The notes: generated by a model not told the origin, from the letters alone. Counted from the stretch's first letter, positions 18,635 to 27,823 are shown. The stretch: 61,263 nt of DNA from Bacilli bacterium (GCA_017429285.1 JAFRPF010000037.1:1-61263); one strand, 5' to 3'. Numbers and translations: made by a program.

Positions 18635-20830
18635 ATGAAAATTGTGGAAGTATTAATCGAATACGCAAATTATTCACTGGACCGTCCTTTTTCTTATTTT
18701 TATAAAGGAAAAAAGAAACTCGATGTTGGCTTTCGTGTTCTTTTAAATTTCAATAATCGTGAACTAGTAGGCTATGTTACTAAATGTTATGAAACTAATA
18801 AAGATATCAAAGATATCCAAGAAGAGATGGGTTTTAATATTGAAGAGATTATCGATGTGATTGATGAATCTCCTTTATTAAGTGGAGATCTTTTAGAACT
18901 AGCAGATAAGGTTTCGGAATATTATGTCGCTCCTAAAATTAGTGTTTTGCAGTCGATGCTTCCACCTTCTTTATCTCCAAGAAAATCGTCCTTAAAAGCG
19001 CCCAAGATTGCTTATGATCAATATGTGAGAATAGTTAATGATAATGAAGACGGTTTAACTGATAAACAAATTGAATTATTAAGATTAATATCTTCAGTTG
19101 ATAAAGTTCTTAAAAAAGAAATTAAATCAAAATCTATCTTAGATAAATTAATTGAATATCAGCGTGTTGAAATAATTAAAGAAGAAAAACGTCGTTTAAA
19201 AGTTCCTAATTATGAATATAAAACCCCACCTGAATTAACTTATGAACAAAAAAGCGTGGTGGAAGAATTTAATGAATCTAAAGATGAAGTTTATTTATTA
19301 GAAGGTGTTACCGGTAGTGGTAAAACTGAAGTTTATCTAACTTTATCTGAACAAGTTTTAAAACAAGGTAAAACCGTTTTGATGTTAGTTCCAGAAATTG
19401 CCTTAACTCCGATGATGATGGAATATTATCTAAGAAGATTTAAAGGTGATGTCGCCATCCTTCATAGTGAACTAACACCAGCGGAGAAATACGATGAATA
19501 TCGTAAGATAGCAAAAGGTGATTGTCATATTGTCGTCGGTGCTAGAAGTGCTATCTTCGCCCCATTAAAGAATATTGGTCTAATTATATTAGATGAAGAA
19601 CATGTTGAATCTTATAAACAAGATGTTGTGCCTTTCTATCACGCTCGGGAAGTGGCTATAATGCGTGGAAAAATGCATAAAGCAAAAGTTATTTTGGGCA
19701 GTGCCACTCCATCTTTAGAATCTAGAGCGAGAGCCCAAAAGGGTGTTTATCATCTCTTACTTTTAACAAATCGAGTTAATAATAAACAGCTTCCAAAAAC
19801 CACAATTGTTAATCTAGCGGATTATCACAATATCGATAGAGAATCATATATCTTCTCAATTAGATTAAGAGAAGCAATTAAAAATGTTCTTGATAGACAT
19901 GAACAAGCTATTTTATTAATTAATAGAAGAGGCTTTTCTACAAGTGTTTCCTGTCGTAAATGTGGGCATATTTTTAAGTGTCCAACATGCGATATCGCTT
20001 TAACCTATCATAAGAGTGATAATATGCTTAAATGCCATCACTGTGATTATGTTTGTAAGATGCCTGAAACTTGTCCGGAATGTGGAAGTAATTACATTAT
20101 GAAGACCGGATTTGGTACAGAAAGAATCGAAGAAGAAGTGAATAGATTATTTCCTGAAGCCAGAACTCTTCGTCTAGATAGCGATTCCGCAAAGATAAGA
20201 GCCAAAATCCCTTCAATTATCGAGGATTTTCGTCAAAAGAAGGCTGATATTCTTATTGGAACACAGATGATTGCAAAGGGTCATGACTTCCCAGATGTTA
20301 CTCTAGTGGGCATTGTTTTAGCTGATATTGGATTATCGATGCCATCCTATAGATCTAACGAAAGAGCCTTCCAACTCATTACTCAAGCTGTCGGTAGAAG
20401 CGGCAGAAAAGATAAAAGTGGAATCGCTATAATTCAAACCTACATGCCGAATAACTACGCTATCACAATGGCAGCCCGTCAAAACTATGAACTATTCTAT
20501 CGTAAAGAGATGGAATATAGACGTATTCAAAACTACCCTCCTTATTCCTTTTTAGCGAGCATTACTCTTGCGGGAAAAGTTGAAGATAATGTGGTAAAAA
20601 ATATGGTTTATTTAATCGACATGTTGAATCAAGAATTTAATGACAAAGGATTAGTGCTTGGGCCAACTATTCCTTATGTCCCATATGAAGGAAATAATTA
20701 TCTAAGAACTGCATTAGTGAAATTTAAAGATTACAAATTAGCGAAAGAGATATTTAAAAAAGTAGTCTCTATTTATGCGAATAAGAGTCAAGTTCATTTA
20801 ACTATAAATATAGATCCATACAATTTTTAA
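18635..20830 (+). CDS. priA: Primosomal protein N' (PriA helicase)
   Basis: 731 residues. N-terminal DNA-binding domain, Walker A GVTGSGKTEV near 224, DEEH, then a zinc-binding block with paired Cys at about 438-480 (CRKCGHIFKCPTC, CHHCDYVC, CPECG) and C-terminal helicase motifs (GTQMIAKGHDFP, QAVGRSGR). It restarts replication at stalled forks. This matches the primosome pieces DnaB and DnaI at 49-51 kb. Confidence 0.96.
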   Translation: MKIVEVLIEYANYSLDRPFSYFYKGKKKLDVGFRVLLNFNNRELVGYVTKCYETNKDIKDIQEEMGFNIEEIIDVIDESPLLSGDLLELADKVSEYYVAPKISVLQSMLPPSLSPRKSSLKAPKIAYDQYVRIVNDNEDGLTDKQIELLRLISSVDKVLKKEIKSKSILDKLIEYQRVEIIKEEKRRLKVPNYEYKTPPELTYEQKSVVEEFNESKDEVYLLEGVTGSGKTEVYLTLSEQVLKQGKTVLMLVPEIALTPMMMEYYLRRFKGDVAILHSELTPAEKYDEYRKIAKGDCHIVVGARSAIFAPLKNIGLIILDEEHVESYKQDVVPFYHAREVAIMRGKMHKAKVILGSATPSLESRARAQKGVYHLLLLTNRVNNKQLPKTTIVNLADYHNIDRESYIFSIRLREAIKNVLDRHEQAILLINRRGFSTSVSCRKCGHIFKCPTCDIALTYHKSDNMLKCHHCDYVCKMPETCPECGSNYIMKTGFGTERIEEEVNRLFPEARTLRLDSDSAKIRAKIPSIIEDFRQKKADILIGTQMIAKGHDFPDVTLVGIVLADIGLSMPSYRSNERAFQLITQAVGRSGRKDKSGIAIIQTYMPNNYAITMAARQNYELFYRKEMEYRRIQNYPPYSFLASITLAGKVEDNVVKNMVYLIDMLNQEFNDKGLVLGPTIPYVPYEGNNYLRTALVKFKDYKLAKEIFKKVVSIYANKSQVHLTINIDPYNF

Positions 20831-20839
20831 TATTAAAAA

Positions 20840-20879
20840 TGTATAGTCTTGTATTATAATATCACTCGAGGACTATACA
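20840..20879 (+). promoter_or_regulatory. Inverted repeat enclosing a -10 box directly before a start codon
   Basis: TGTATAGTC (20840-20848) and GACTATACA (20871-20879) form a perfect 9-base inverted repeat ending on the base before the ATG at 20880. The 22-base loop contains TATAAT (20855-20860). It can act as an operator, or as an RNA hairpin that hides the start region if transcription comes from priA. Confidence 0.5.
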
Positions 20880-21326
20880 ATGATTACTATTACAATTTAC
20901 GGTTTAGACCAATTCGTCGTTGGTAATTTATCAAGAGAATTAACCCCATTAGTGGCCAAATTATATGAAGTCAGTGAAGATGATGTCATCTTTTTAGCGC
21001 CACAAACAATGGTTTTTCATAAAGGCACAGAACAAACTTCTTGGAATATTTTGATTCATGTTAATGCTCCAAAGAAAGTTTCTGTTTTGCAAGATCAGAT
21101 GTCAGAACTTATGTTACACGGCATCGGTGATGTGGCGATTAATGTGGCTGTGGAATTTTATTATTATTCCCAAGATGATAGATACGAAAAGATTAATGAA
21201 AGTTATCCACGTTGGTTAAGCGATGAGAATTTAGTTTCTATCGATGATGAATATCCAGAAGACCTCGAAGAGGGCGAAGAAGAAGACCAAATCTACACAG
21301 GTGATATCTTTGAAGGTATCAAATAA
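20880..21326 (+). CDS. Conserved-looking hypothetical protein in the def/fmt position
   Basis: 148 residues, soluble, with an alpha/beta-like N-terminal ~115 residues and a very acidic C-terminal tail (EDLEEGEEEDQ). I do not recognise the family. In Bacillus the genes between priA and rsmB are def and fmt; here this gene takes their place and shows no similarity to either. It has a weak GAGGA ribosome site and an unusual inverted repeat at its start. It runs with 2-3 base gaps into the rsmB-like gene, so an rRNA- or translation-related task is possible but unproven. Confidence 0.6.
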   Translation: MITITIYGLDQFVVGNLSRELTPLVAKLYEVSEDDVIFLAPQTMVFHKGTEQTSWNILIHVNAPKKVSVLQDQMSELMLHGIGDVAINVAVEFYYYSQDDRYEKINESYPRWLSDENLVSIDDEYPEDLEEGEEEDQIYTGDIFEGIK

Positions 21327-21328
21327 AT

Positions 21329-22582
21329 ATGAGAAATTTTGAAATTGCTTTTGAAACATTAAATAAGATTTTTGATAATAAAATTCGTTTTAATTTAGCG
21401 GTTAAATCTTCTTTGAAGAAAGCTAATAAAATGGGGGATTCGGCTTTTATAAATGAATTAACATCCACTTGTGGATGTGTTTTAAGACATTATTATGTCT
21501 TTGAAGAAATTATTAAAAGAAAATATCCTGACGCTAATCAAAAACAAATTCTTTTAATTTCTTTAGCATTAGCTAATCGTTTGTTTTCAAAAAGATATGA
21601 TGTTAAAAAACTTAACGAATATGTTTGTAAAGAAAGCGAATTAGATGATGTAACTTCATTCATCGAAGGGCTTAATGATCCAAAGAAATTAATCCCTAAC
21701 GATATTAAAGAAGACACTCCTAATTATTATCACCTTCGCTATAACTTACCACTTTGGTTAGTGGAAATGTGGTCGAAGAATTTCGATGCTTTTATTGCTA
21801 AGAAATTATTTAGAAGTGTTTACCATAAAGATAAACAAGTGCTAAGAATTAATAATAACACTATTGATGGCGAAGAATTCTTTAAAAAATATAATAATCT
21901 TCAACCATTTGGTGATTCATTAGCCATTTATGATGGAAAAGAAAATATCAAAAAATTATTAGCGGTTAAAAACGGCGACGCTTTTGATATTGATGCTGGT
22001 TATAAACTCTTGGTCAATAGTATTGAAATTGATCCGATTAGAGGTATCGCGGCATATGCTGGATCAAGCAATAAATTATTAACTGAATTATATTGCGTAT
22101 TAGGTAATTCCTTTAAGATGGATTATTTATGTGGTAGCCAAAAGAACTTCTTTGAAGTCAAAAAAGAAATTCAAGAATTAGGCATGTTAAATATTTCCAC
22201 CTATGAAGTTAGCTATACAGGTATCGTGACTTGTATTTCTAAACCTGTTCATTATTTCTTCTTATGCCCAAGAAATACATATTTCAGGGGATTAAGTGAA
22301 ACTCCTGATTATTTCTTGAATATTAACAGTGAAGATTTAGATGAAATCATTAAAGAAGAAAAAGAAGCGATTAACGAAGCTAAAGATCAAATCGAAGATG
22401 GTGGTTATTTAATCTATTATCTACCGACAGTTAGTAAAAATGAAACACGTGGTGTAATTCATGCTTTCCTCAAGGAAAATCCAAACTTTACTATAGTAAG
22501 AGAAAAACAAATGCTGCCATTTGATAAATATAAAAATATGTTCTATTTCGCCATTTTGAAAAAGGGAGAAAGTAATGATTAA
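21329..22582 (+). CDS. Degenerate RsmB-like protein (NusB domain plus defective m5C methyltransferase fold)
   Basis: 417 residues in the chromosomal place of rsmB (16S rRNA m5C967 methyltransferase). The N-terminal ~130 residues match the NusB-like RNA-binding domain. The C-terminal half follows RsmB (PLWLVEMWSKNF, the PD segment, GGYLIYY.PTVSKNET near 360) but the key residues are gone. The motif VI YSTCS with the catalytic Cys reads YYLPT, motif IV DAPCS reads FLCPR, and the SAM loop AAPGGKT reads YAGSSNK. It is intact as a reading frame, so it is likely a catalytically dead, repurposed RsmB that may bind rRNA. The stop overlaps rlmN by 8 bases. Confidence 0.78.
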   Translation: MRNFEIAFETLNKIFDNKIRFNLAVKSSLKKANKMGDSAFINELTSTCGCVLRHYYVFEEIIKRKYPDANQKQILLISLALANRLFSKRYDVKKLNEYVCKESELDDVTSFIEGLNDPKKLIPNDIKEDTPNYYHLRYNLPLWLVEMWSKNFDAFIAKKLFRSVYHKDKQVLRINNNTIDGEEFFKKYNNLQPFGDSLAIYDGKENIKKLLAVKNGDAFDIDAGYKLLVNSIEIDPIRGIAAYAGSSNKLLTELYCVLGNSFKMDYLCGSQKNFFEVKKEIQELGMLNISTYEVSYTGIVTCISKPVHYFFLCPRNTYFRGLSETPDYFLNINSEDLDEIIKEEKEAINEAKDQIEDGGYLIYYLPTVSKNETRGVIHAFLKENPNFTIVREKQMLPFDKYKNMFYFAILKKGESND

Positions 22583-23615
22583 TCTTTTCGGAATGGAACT
22601 AGAAAAGTTAAAACAATTAATGGTTAGTGAAGGTCAAAAAACCTATAGAGCTATCCAACTTTATACATGGCTTTATGAAAAGAATGCGAGAAGTTTTGAT
22701 GAAATGACAGACATCTCCATTAAATTTAGAGAAGTTCTTAAAGAAAAATATTGTTTAGATCTTCCAAAAATATTCACTAAACAAGTGAGTAAAGATGGGA
22801 CTATCAAATTATTATTAGAACTTGAAGACCACATGAAAGTGGAATGTGTCCTTATGCGTTATGATTATGGGTGCGCGGTATGTGTATCCTCACAAGTTGG
22901 ATGTAATATGGCGTGTTCTTTCTGTTCCTCTGGCATATTAGGTAAGCAAAGAAATCTAAAACCTGAAGAAATGGTGGGACAAGTCATGGTCATAAATGAC
23001 CTCTTGCGCGAAGAGGGCAAAGGCATGCACGCCACACATGTCGTGGTCATGGGTACAGGAGAGCCGTTTGATAATTATGATAACGTCATGGATTTTATCC
23101 GTATCATTAACGCTCAAAAAGGTTTAGCCATTGGAGCAAGACATATCACCGTATCCACTTGTGGATTAATTGAAGGAATTAAAAAATATGCTAGAGAAGG
23201 ATTACAAACTAATTTAGCGATATCGTTACACGCTCCAAATAATGAACTTAGAAATAAACTAATGAAAATCAACAAAGCTTATCCATTAGAAGTTCTTATG
23301 CCAGCGGTTAAAGAATATGAAGAAATCGCGGGTAGAAGAGTAACTTATGAATACCTTCTTTTAGAAGGAGTTAATGATAATAAGGAAGATGCCACTCAAT
23401 TAATTAATTTAATTAAAGGCACTAAAGGATATGTAAATCTCATTCCCTATAACGAAACCAATAAAAACAATTACAAAAGAAGTAGTAATAACCGTGTTCA
23501 CGCCTTTTTGGATTATCTCACCAAAGGTGGAGTGACGGCGACAATTAGAAAAGAATTCGGTAGCGACATCGATGCTGCTTGTGGACAATTAAAAGCGAAA
23601 AGTGAGGGCCAATAA
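22575..23615 (+). CDS. rlmN: RlmN, 23S rRNA/tRNA adenine-C2 methyltransferase
   Basis: 346 residues, radical-SAM enzyme. The cluster motif CNMACSFC is near residues 110-117, followed by GTGEPFDNYDNV and the C-terminal GSDIDAACGQL that carries the methyl-carrying Cys. It methylates A2503 of 23S rRNA and A37 of some tRNAs. It overlaps the degenerate rsmB and precedes prpC by 2 bases, as in Bacillus. An internal Met (MELEKL) five codons later is an alternative start. Confidence 0.95.
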   Translation: MINLFGMELEKLKQLMVSEGQKTYRAIQLYTWLYEKNARSFDEMTDISIKFREVLKEKYCLDLPKIFTKQVSKDGTIKLLLELEDHMKVECVLMRYDYGCAVCVSSQVGCNMACSFCSSGILGKQRNLKPEEMVGQVMVINDLLREEGKGMHATHVVVMGTGEPFDNYDNVMDFIRIINAQKGLAIGARHITVSTCGLIEGIKKYAREGLQTNLAISLHAPNNELRNKLMKINKAYPLEVLMPAVKEYEEIAGRRVTYEYLLLEGVNDNKEDATQLINLIKGTKGYVNLIPYNETNKNNYKRSSNNRVHAFLDYLTKGGVTATIRKEFGSDIDAACGQLKAKSEGQ

Positions 23616-23617
23616 AT

Positions 23618-24373
23618 ATGGCGAATAAGAAATATTTATACGGCCGTTACGCCGCAAAAACTGACACTGGAAAAATTAGAGTTAATAACGAAGACCGCGT
23701 GACTGCTTTAACTAACACAAGAGGTAATATTCTCTTAGTGGTATGCGATGGTATGGGTGGAGCTAATAAAGGTGATTTAGCTTCGACTTTAGCTATCGAT
23801 ATTTTAAGTAGTGCTTTTAACGAAAAAGATCGCTTCCAAACTAAATTCTTAGCTAAACGTTGGATGGCTAACACCATTAGAAAAGCTAATTCTGCAATTT
23901 TTAAGCAAGCTTTTAACAATCCAAATTATAACGGTATGGGTACGACTTTAACGGCTGTTTTGATCGTTAACGATTATATGGTAGTGGCCCAAGTCGGTGA
24001 TTCTAGAGCCTATTCATTTAGAGCCAGATCTTTAAATCAAATCACTGAAGATCAAACTTATGTCCAATATTTATATAGAATTGGTGAAATTAAAAAAGAA
24101 GAAATTGCCACTCACCCCAAAAGACACGTCTTGATGAATGCTTTAGGCATTTATCCAAGCTTAGATTTAGATATCAAAGTTTACCCATATTTGGGTGATA
24201 CCATCTTAGTGTGCAGTGATGGTTTATATAATAACGTTCCCGATAAAGATTTATTATCTATTCTTAGGGGTAGCGATTCATTAGACCAAAAAGTTAATGA
24301 ATTAATTTCATTAGCGAACGCAAATGGTGGTTCAGACAACATTGCAGTTGCGATGTGGGAGGCGAATGAATAA
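23618..24373 (+). CDS. prpC: PP2C-type Ser/Thr protein phosphatase (PrpC/Stp)
   Basis: 251 residues. Metal-binding Asp motifs VCDGMGG near 41-47, QVGDSRAY near 127, CSDGL near 194 and GGSDNIAVA near 230 define the Mn2+-dependent PPM family. Partner of the kinase encoded next: the stop of this gene and the start of prkC share one base. It reverses PrkC-dependent phosphorylation in the cytosol. Confidence 0.95.
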   Translation: MANKKYLYGRYAAKTDTGKIRVNNEDRVTALTNTRGNILLVVCDGMGGANKGDLASTLAIDILSSAFNEKDRFQTKFLAKRWMANTIRKANSAIFKQAFNNPNYNGMGTTLTAVLIVNDYMVVAQVGDSRAYSFRARSLNQITEDQTYVQYLYRIGEIKKEEIATHPKRHVLMNALGIYPSLDLDIKVYPYLGDTILVCSDGLYNNVPDKDLLSILRGSDSLDQKVNELISLANANGGSDNIAVAMWEANE

Positions 24374-25257
24374 TGCCTTTAAAAATCGGTTCTTTAATTG
24401 ATTCTAGATATCGTATCACTGCGCGTATTGGTCATGGTGGTATGGCGGAAGTTTATGAAGCTAACGATATGATAAATCGCCGTACAGTAGCGATTAAATT
24501 AATTCGTGAAGATGTCATGAATAACCCTGTAAATCTAGTACGTTTTAAAAATGAAGCCACAATTGCGGCCTCTTTAAATCATCCAAATATTGTGAAAGTC
24601 TTTAACCATGGAACAGTGGATGGAGTTCCTTATATCGCTAACGAATATATCAAAGGCCAAAACTTAAAAGAAGTTTTAGATTTTAGATCATCGCTTCCTA
24701 TTGAAGAAGCCATGGATTACATGATTCAATTAGCGTCCGCGTTATCATACGCTCATAAGCACGGGATCGTCCATCGTGACGTGAAACCAGATAACTTATA
24801 TGTGATGGGCGATGGCACTATTAAACTTGGCGATTTTGGTATTGCTCAATCCGAACAAAAAAAAGAAAATCATGATGTTGAATCAGAAATCGTTGGTTCT
24901 GTCCATTATATGGCTCCAGAAATTACTGCCGGAAAAAGTGCAACCGCTCAATCTGATATCTATTCTGCGGGTGTCACATTCTATGAATTAATTACGGGAC
25001 ATGTTCCGTTTAATAAAGAGAAAGCAGTTGATATTGCTGTCGCCCATATTAAAGAAAGATTTCCAAGTCCTAAGATATATTTACCAAATTGTCCAAAAGA
25101 AGTGGAACATATCATCTTTAAATGCGTGAAGAAAAATTTAAAAGAAAGATATCAAAATGCTGATGAATTATATAACGATTTAATCGATTTAAAAAATAAT
25201 CCCAACGCCTTTAAAGAAAAGAAAGGAATATTCTCAAGAATATTTGGATTTAAATAA
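24373..25257 (+). CDS. prkC: Ser/Thr protein kinase, PrkC-type kinase domain only
   Basis: 294 residues. Gly-rich loop IGHGGMAEVYEA near 17-28, catalytic HRDVKPDN near 134-141, DFG near 154, and APE follow the Hanks-type kinase order. PrkC/StkP enzymes normally have a membrane helix and several extracellular PASTA repeats that bind peptidoglycan. Here the protein ends about 20 residues after the kinase domain with a basic amphipathic tail (KKGIFSRIFGFK) that might touch the membrane. The frame ends on a normal TAA directly overlapping rsgA, so this is not a window artefact. Confidence 0.9.
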   Translation: MPLKIGSLIDSRYRITARIGHGGMAEVYEANDMINRRTVAIKLIREDVMNNPVNLVRFKNEATIAASLNHPNIVKVFNHGTVDGVPYIANEYIKGQNLKEVLDFRSSLPIEEAMDYMIQLASALSYAHKHGIVHRDVKPDNLYVMGDGTIKLGDFGIAQSEQKKENHDVESEIVGSVHYMAPEITAGKSATAQSDIYSAGVTFYELITGHVPFNKEKAVDIAVAHIKERFPSPKIYLPNCPKEVEHIIFKCVKKNLKERYQNADELYNDLIDLKNNPNAFKEKKGIFSRIFGFK

Positions 25258-26123
25258 TGCGCGGAAGAATAGTATCTTTGAGTTGTGGTATCTATTCCAT
25301 TAATGTCGATGGAGTAATTTATAACGCACCCGCAAGAGGACTATTTAGAAATAGAGGTATTAAACCATTAGTGGGAGATGAAGTAGAAATAGATAGTAAC
25401 AATTTGATTATTAATACTGTTTATAATCGTACTTCGGAACTTAAAAGACCACCGATTGCTAATATCGATCAAATGTTAATTATTGAATCACTTAAAGAAC
25501 CAGAATTCTCCTACTTATTAGCCTTTAAATATTTAACCTATGCAAACATGAATAATATCAAAGCAAAAATTATTCTTACTAAGGTTGATAAACAAGATGA
25601 TTTAAAGCTTATTAGTGAGATAAAAGAAACCTTTAAAGCCATCGATATTGAAGTATATGTTGTTTCTAATAAAACTAAAGAAGGTTTAAAAGAAGTGAGA
25701 GAATTATTCTCTAACCATATTAGTTGTTTAATTGGTCAAAGTGGTGTGGGTAAATCCTCCCTTATTAATGCGATTGATAAGGACTTTGAAAGAAAGGTTG
25801 GAGAATATTCAAAAGCTTTAGGAAGAGGAAAGCACCAAACTAAGGAAGTAATATTGCTTCCATACGAAGGTGGTTATATTGCTGATACTCCGGGATTCTC
25901 ATCATTAGAATTAAACCTTTATAAAGAAGAATTAGCGGAGTTTTACCCAGGTTTTAGCGAATTTTTCACCAAATGTTACTATTCTAACTGTTTACATATT
26001 ACCGAGAATAAATGTGCAGTTAAGGAAAGAATTGAACAAGGATTATATCCAAAAATTGCTTATGATTGTTATTTAAAATTATCAGAAGAAAGTATCTATA
26101 AATTAAGGAGATTTGAAAGATGA
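25257..26123 (+). CDS. rsgA: Ribosome small-subunit GTPase RsgA
   Basis: 288 residues. OB-fold first, then a circularly permuted GTPase with TKVD before the P-loop GQSGVGKSS (about 160-168), DTPGFSS, and a C-terminal zinc site (CYYSNCLHITENKC). It matures 30S subunits. This is the only gene here that ends in TGA; an in-frame TAA follows two codons later. The TGA shares three bases with the rpe start. Confidence 0.95.
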   Translation: MRGRIVSLSCGIYSINVDGVIYNAPARGLFRNRGIKPLVGDEVEIDSNNLIINTVYNRTSELKRPPIANIDQMLIIESLKEPEFSYLLAFKYLTYANMNNIKAKIILTKVDKQDDLKLISEIKETFKAIDIEVYVVSNKTKEGLKEVRELFSNHISCLIGQSGVGKSSLINAIDKDFERKVGEYSKALGRGKHQTKEVILLPYEGGYIADTPGFSSLELNLYKEELAEFYPGFSEFFTKCYYSNCLHITENKCAVKERIEQGLYPKIAYDCYLKLSEESIYKLRRFER

Positions 26124-26779
26124 AAAAAGTAATTGTTGCCCCCTCAATATTGAGCGCTGATTTTAATTATTTAAAGCGTGATATTTTAGCTGTTGAAAAA
26201 GCGGGAGCGGAATATTTACATTTCGATGTGATGGATGGACATTTTGTTCCTAATATCTCCTTTGGTATTCCTGTTTTAAAATGTATTAGCAAATCTCATA
26301 AGATGGTTAATGATGTTCATATTATGATTTCTGATCCACTTAAATACGCGGCAGATTTCATGAAAGCGGGGGCTAACATATTAACCTTCCATTACGAAGC
26401 TTGTAAAAGTGAAAAAGAAATATTAGATGTCATTAGAATCATCCATTCTTTTAATGGTAAAGCTGGTATTTCTATTAAACCTAATACCGATGTGAAGGTA
26501 TTGGATGGCTTATTAAAAGAATTAGATTTAGTTTTAGTGATGTCTGTTGAACCTGGTTTTGGTGGACAATCATTTATTAGTGATGCCTTAGATAAAATCA
26601 CATATTTAAGAACTGTCATTGATCAAAATAAATATAATTGCTTAGTGGAAGTTGATGGTGGAATTAATTATGAAACCGCGAAACTATGTAAAAGAGCAGG
26701 CGTCGATATCTTAGTTGCGGGTAGTTATCTATTCGGCCACGAAGATTTAGAAGAAAGAATTAAAGGACTTAAAGAATAA
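26120..26779 (+). CDS. rpe: Ribulose-phosphate 3-epimerase
   Basis: 219 residues, TIM barrel. APSILSADF at the N-terminus, HFDVMDGHFVPNISFG near 33-48, MSVEPGFGGQ near 140 and VDGGI near 175 are the family signatures. It interconverts ribulose 5-phosphate and xylulose 5-phosphate. AAGGAG lies before the ATG, which overlaps the rsgA stop. Confidence 0.95.
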   Translation: MKKVIVAPSILSADFNYLKRDILAVEKAGAEYLHFDVMDGHFVPNISFGIPVLKCISKSHKMVNDVHIMISDPLKYAADFMKAGANILTFHYEACKSEKEILDVIRIIHSFNGKAGISIKPNTDVKVLDGLLKELDLVLVMSVEPGFGGQSFISDALDKITYLRTVIDQNKYNCLVEVDGGINYETAKLCKRAGVDILVAGSYLFGHEDLEERIKGLKE

Positions 26780-27444
26780 TGTTTGGTTGGTTTCTTGCTT
26801 TAGGTATTACATCTTTAGTTTTCTTTTTAGCCTATATCATTTTTTCAATTCGCAATTATAAATATAGATTTAAAGAAAATTACGACATTAGAAATCATTT
26901 TCCTTACGAATTTAATTACGAAAGCAAATTTACCGATAATATCTTAGGCAATATTTGTTTAACTCTATCTTTATTATTTTCATTAGCTTTATATGCGATG
27001 GTCCCAACTTATAAAAATAATAATGGGATGTTATTTGTGGTATTAATAACCGGTATTATCTTAACTATCAGTGTCTGTTTAATTAATTTTGTACCTTTAA
27101 AATTATTAAAATCTCATTTAGTGTGTTCGGTTATTTTATTTGTATCCGCTTTTATGACACCAGCCTCAATCGGCTTAACGGCCTTAAAAGAGTATCAAGA
27201 TTTTAAAGAGGTTACTTCTTTAGTGATGATGATCGTCGCATTAACTTTTGCTTTATTCTGTTTTGTTTTAGTGATGAATCCACGTTTATCTTTAAAGATA
27301 AAAATGATTACCGCTACTAATGAAAAAGGTGAAGAAATATATGTTAGACCAAAATATATTGTTTATGCTTTCTCAGAATGGATAATGACATTCATTCTTA
27401 TGGTATCTAATATCTTATTGATATTCCTACTGATGGTGTTATAA
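26779..27444 (+). CDS. Uncharacterised polytopic membrane protein
   Basis: 221 residues with about six hydrophobic segments (about 3-22, 53-72, 80-102, 108-130, 142-165, 195-220) and no recognisable catalytic motif. It overlaps the rpe stop by one base and is the last gene of the operon before a strong terminator. In Bacillus this spot after rpe holds thiN; this protein is unrelated to it. Function unknown. Confidence 0.65.
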   Translation: MFGWFLALGITSLVFFLAYIIFSIRNYKYRFKENYDIRNHFPYEFNYESKFTDNILGNICLTLSLLFSLALYAMVPTYKNNNGMLFVVLITGIILTISVCLINFVPLKLLKSHLVCSVILFVSAFMTPASIGLTALKEYQDFKEVTSLVMMIVALTFALFCFVLVMNPRLSLKIKMITATNEKGEEIYVRPKYIVYAFSEWIMTFILMVSNILLIFLLMVL

Positions 27445-27452
27445 ACAAAAAT

Positions 27453-27478
27453 AAAAAGCGAACTTAATCGCTTTTTTA
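27453..27478. terminator. Bidirectional terminator after the rlmN-rpe operon and rpmB
   Basis: Stem AAAAAGCGA (27453-27461) with TCGCTTTTT (27468-27476), loop ACTTAA, T-tracts on both strands. Confidence 0.85.
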
Positions 27479-27496
27479 TTTTCAGGAAATATGTTC

Positions 27497-27691
27497 CTAT
27501 CTCTCTTTATATTGTTTATTGAGACTGCGATAGGCACGGGTGGACATGCGAACGCGAACTTCTTTACCATCAACAATTAATGTTCTGGTTTGGAGATTTG
27601 TGTTCCATCTACGGCGTGTCGCTCTTAATGAGTGAGAACGATTATTACCGCTGACTGGTCCTTTTCCTGTTAATGGACATACTCTTGACAT
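27497..27691 (-). CDS. rpmB: 50S ribosomal protein L28
   Basis: 64 residues. MSRVCPLTGKGPVSGNNRSH is the classic L28 start; the single Cys is in the position of zinc-lacking variants, with no CxxC pairs. The ribosome site AGGAGG precedes the ATG. Monocistronic from its own promoter. Confidence 0.95.
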   Translation of the reverse strand: MSRVCPLTGKGPVSGNNRSHSLRATRRRWNTNLQTRTLIVDGKEVRVRMSTRAYRSLNKQYKER

Positions 27692-27719
27692 ATCGTAGCC
27701 CTCCTAAATCACTTTTGAA

Positions 27720-27748
27720 ATCTTACCACAAGGCGCGAGGTGTTGCAA
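27720..27748 (-). promoter_or_regulatory. rpmB promoter
   Basis: Read on the minus strand: -35 TTGCAA (27748-27743), 17-base spacer, -10 TAAGAT (27725-27720), about 28 bases before the ATG. Confidence 0.65.
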
Positions 27749-27779
27749 TAATTATTAAGAAAAATAATTTTTAAAAGAA

Positions 27780-27805
27780 AAGTTATCTTTTCTAATCGAT
27801 AACTT
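27780..27805 (-). terminator. Terminator of the small membrane protein gene
   Basis: On the minus strand AAGTTATC pairs with GATAACTT, followed by a T-rich tail TTCTTTT. It separates the gene at 27824 from rpmB. Confidence 0.65.
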
Positions 27806-27823
27806 CATCTTCATTTAACAATT

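Noticed and set aside
26121-26132. UGA read as Trp in rsgA
   Set aside because: Only three residues would be added and no other gene contains an in-frame TGA, so reassignment cannot be claimed; only the depletion is reported.
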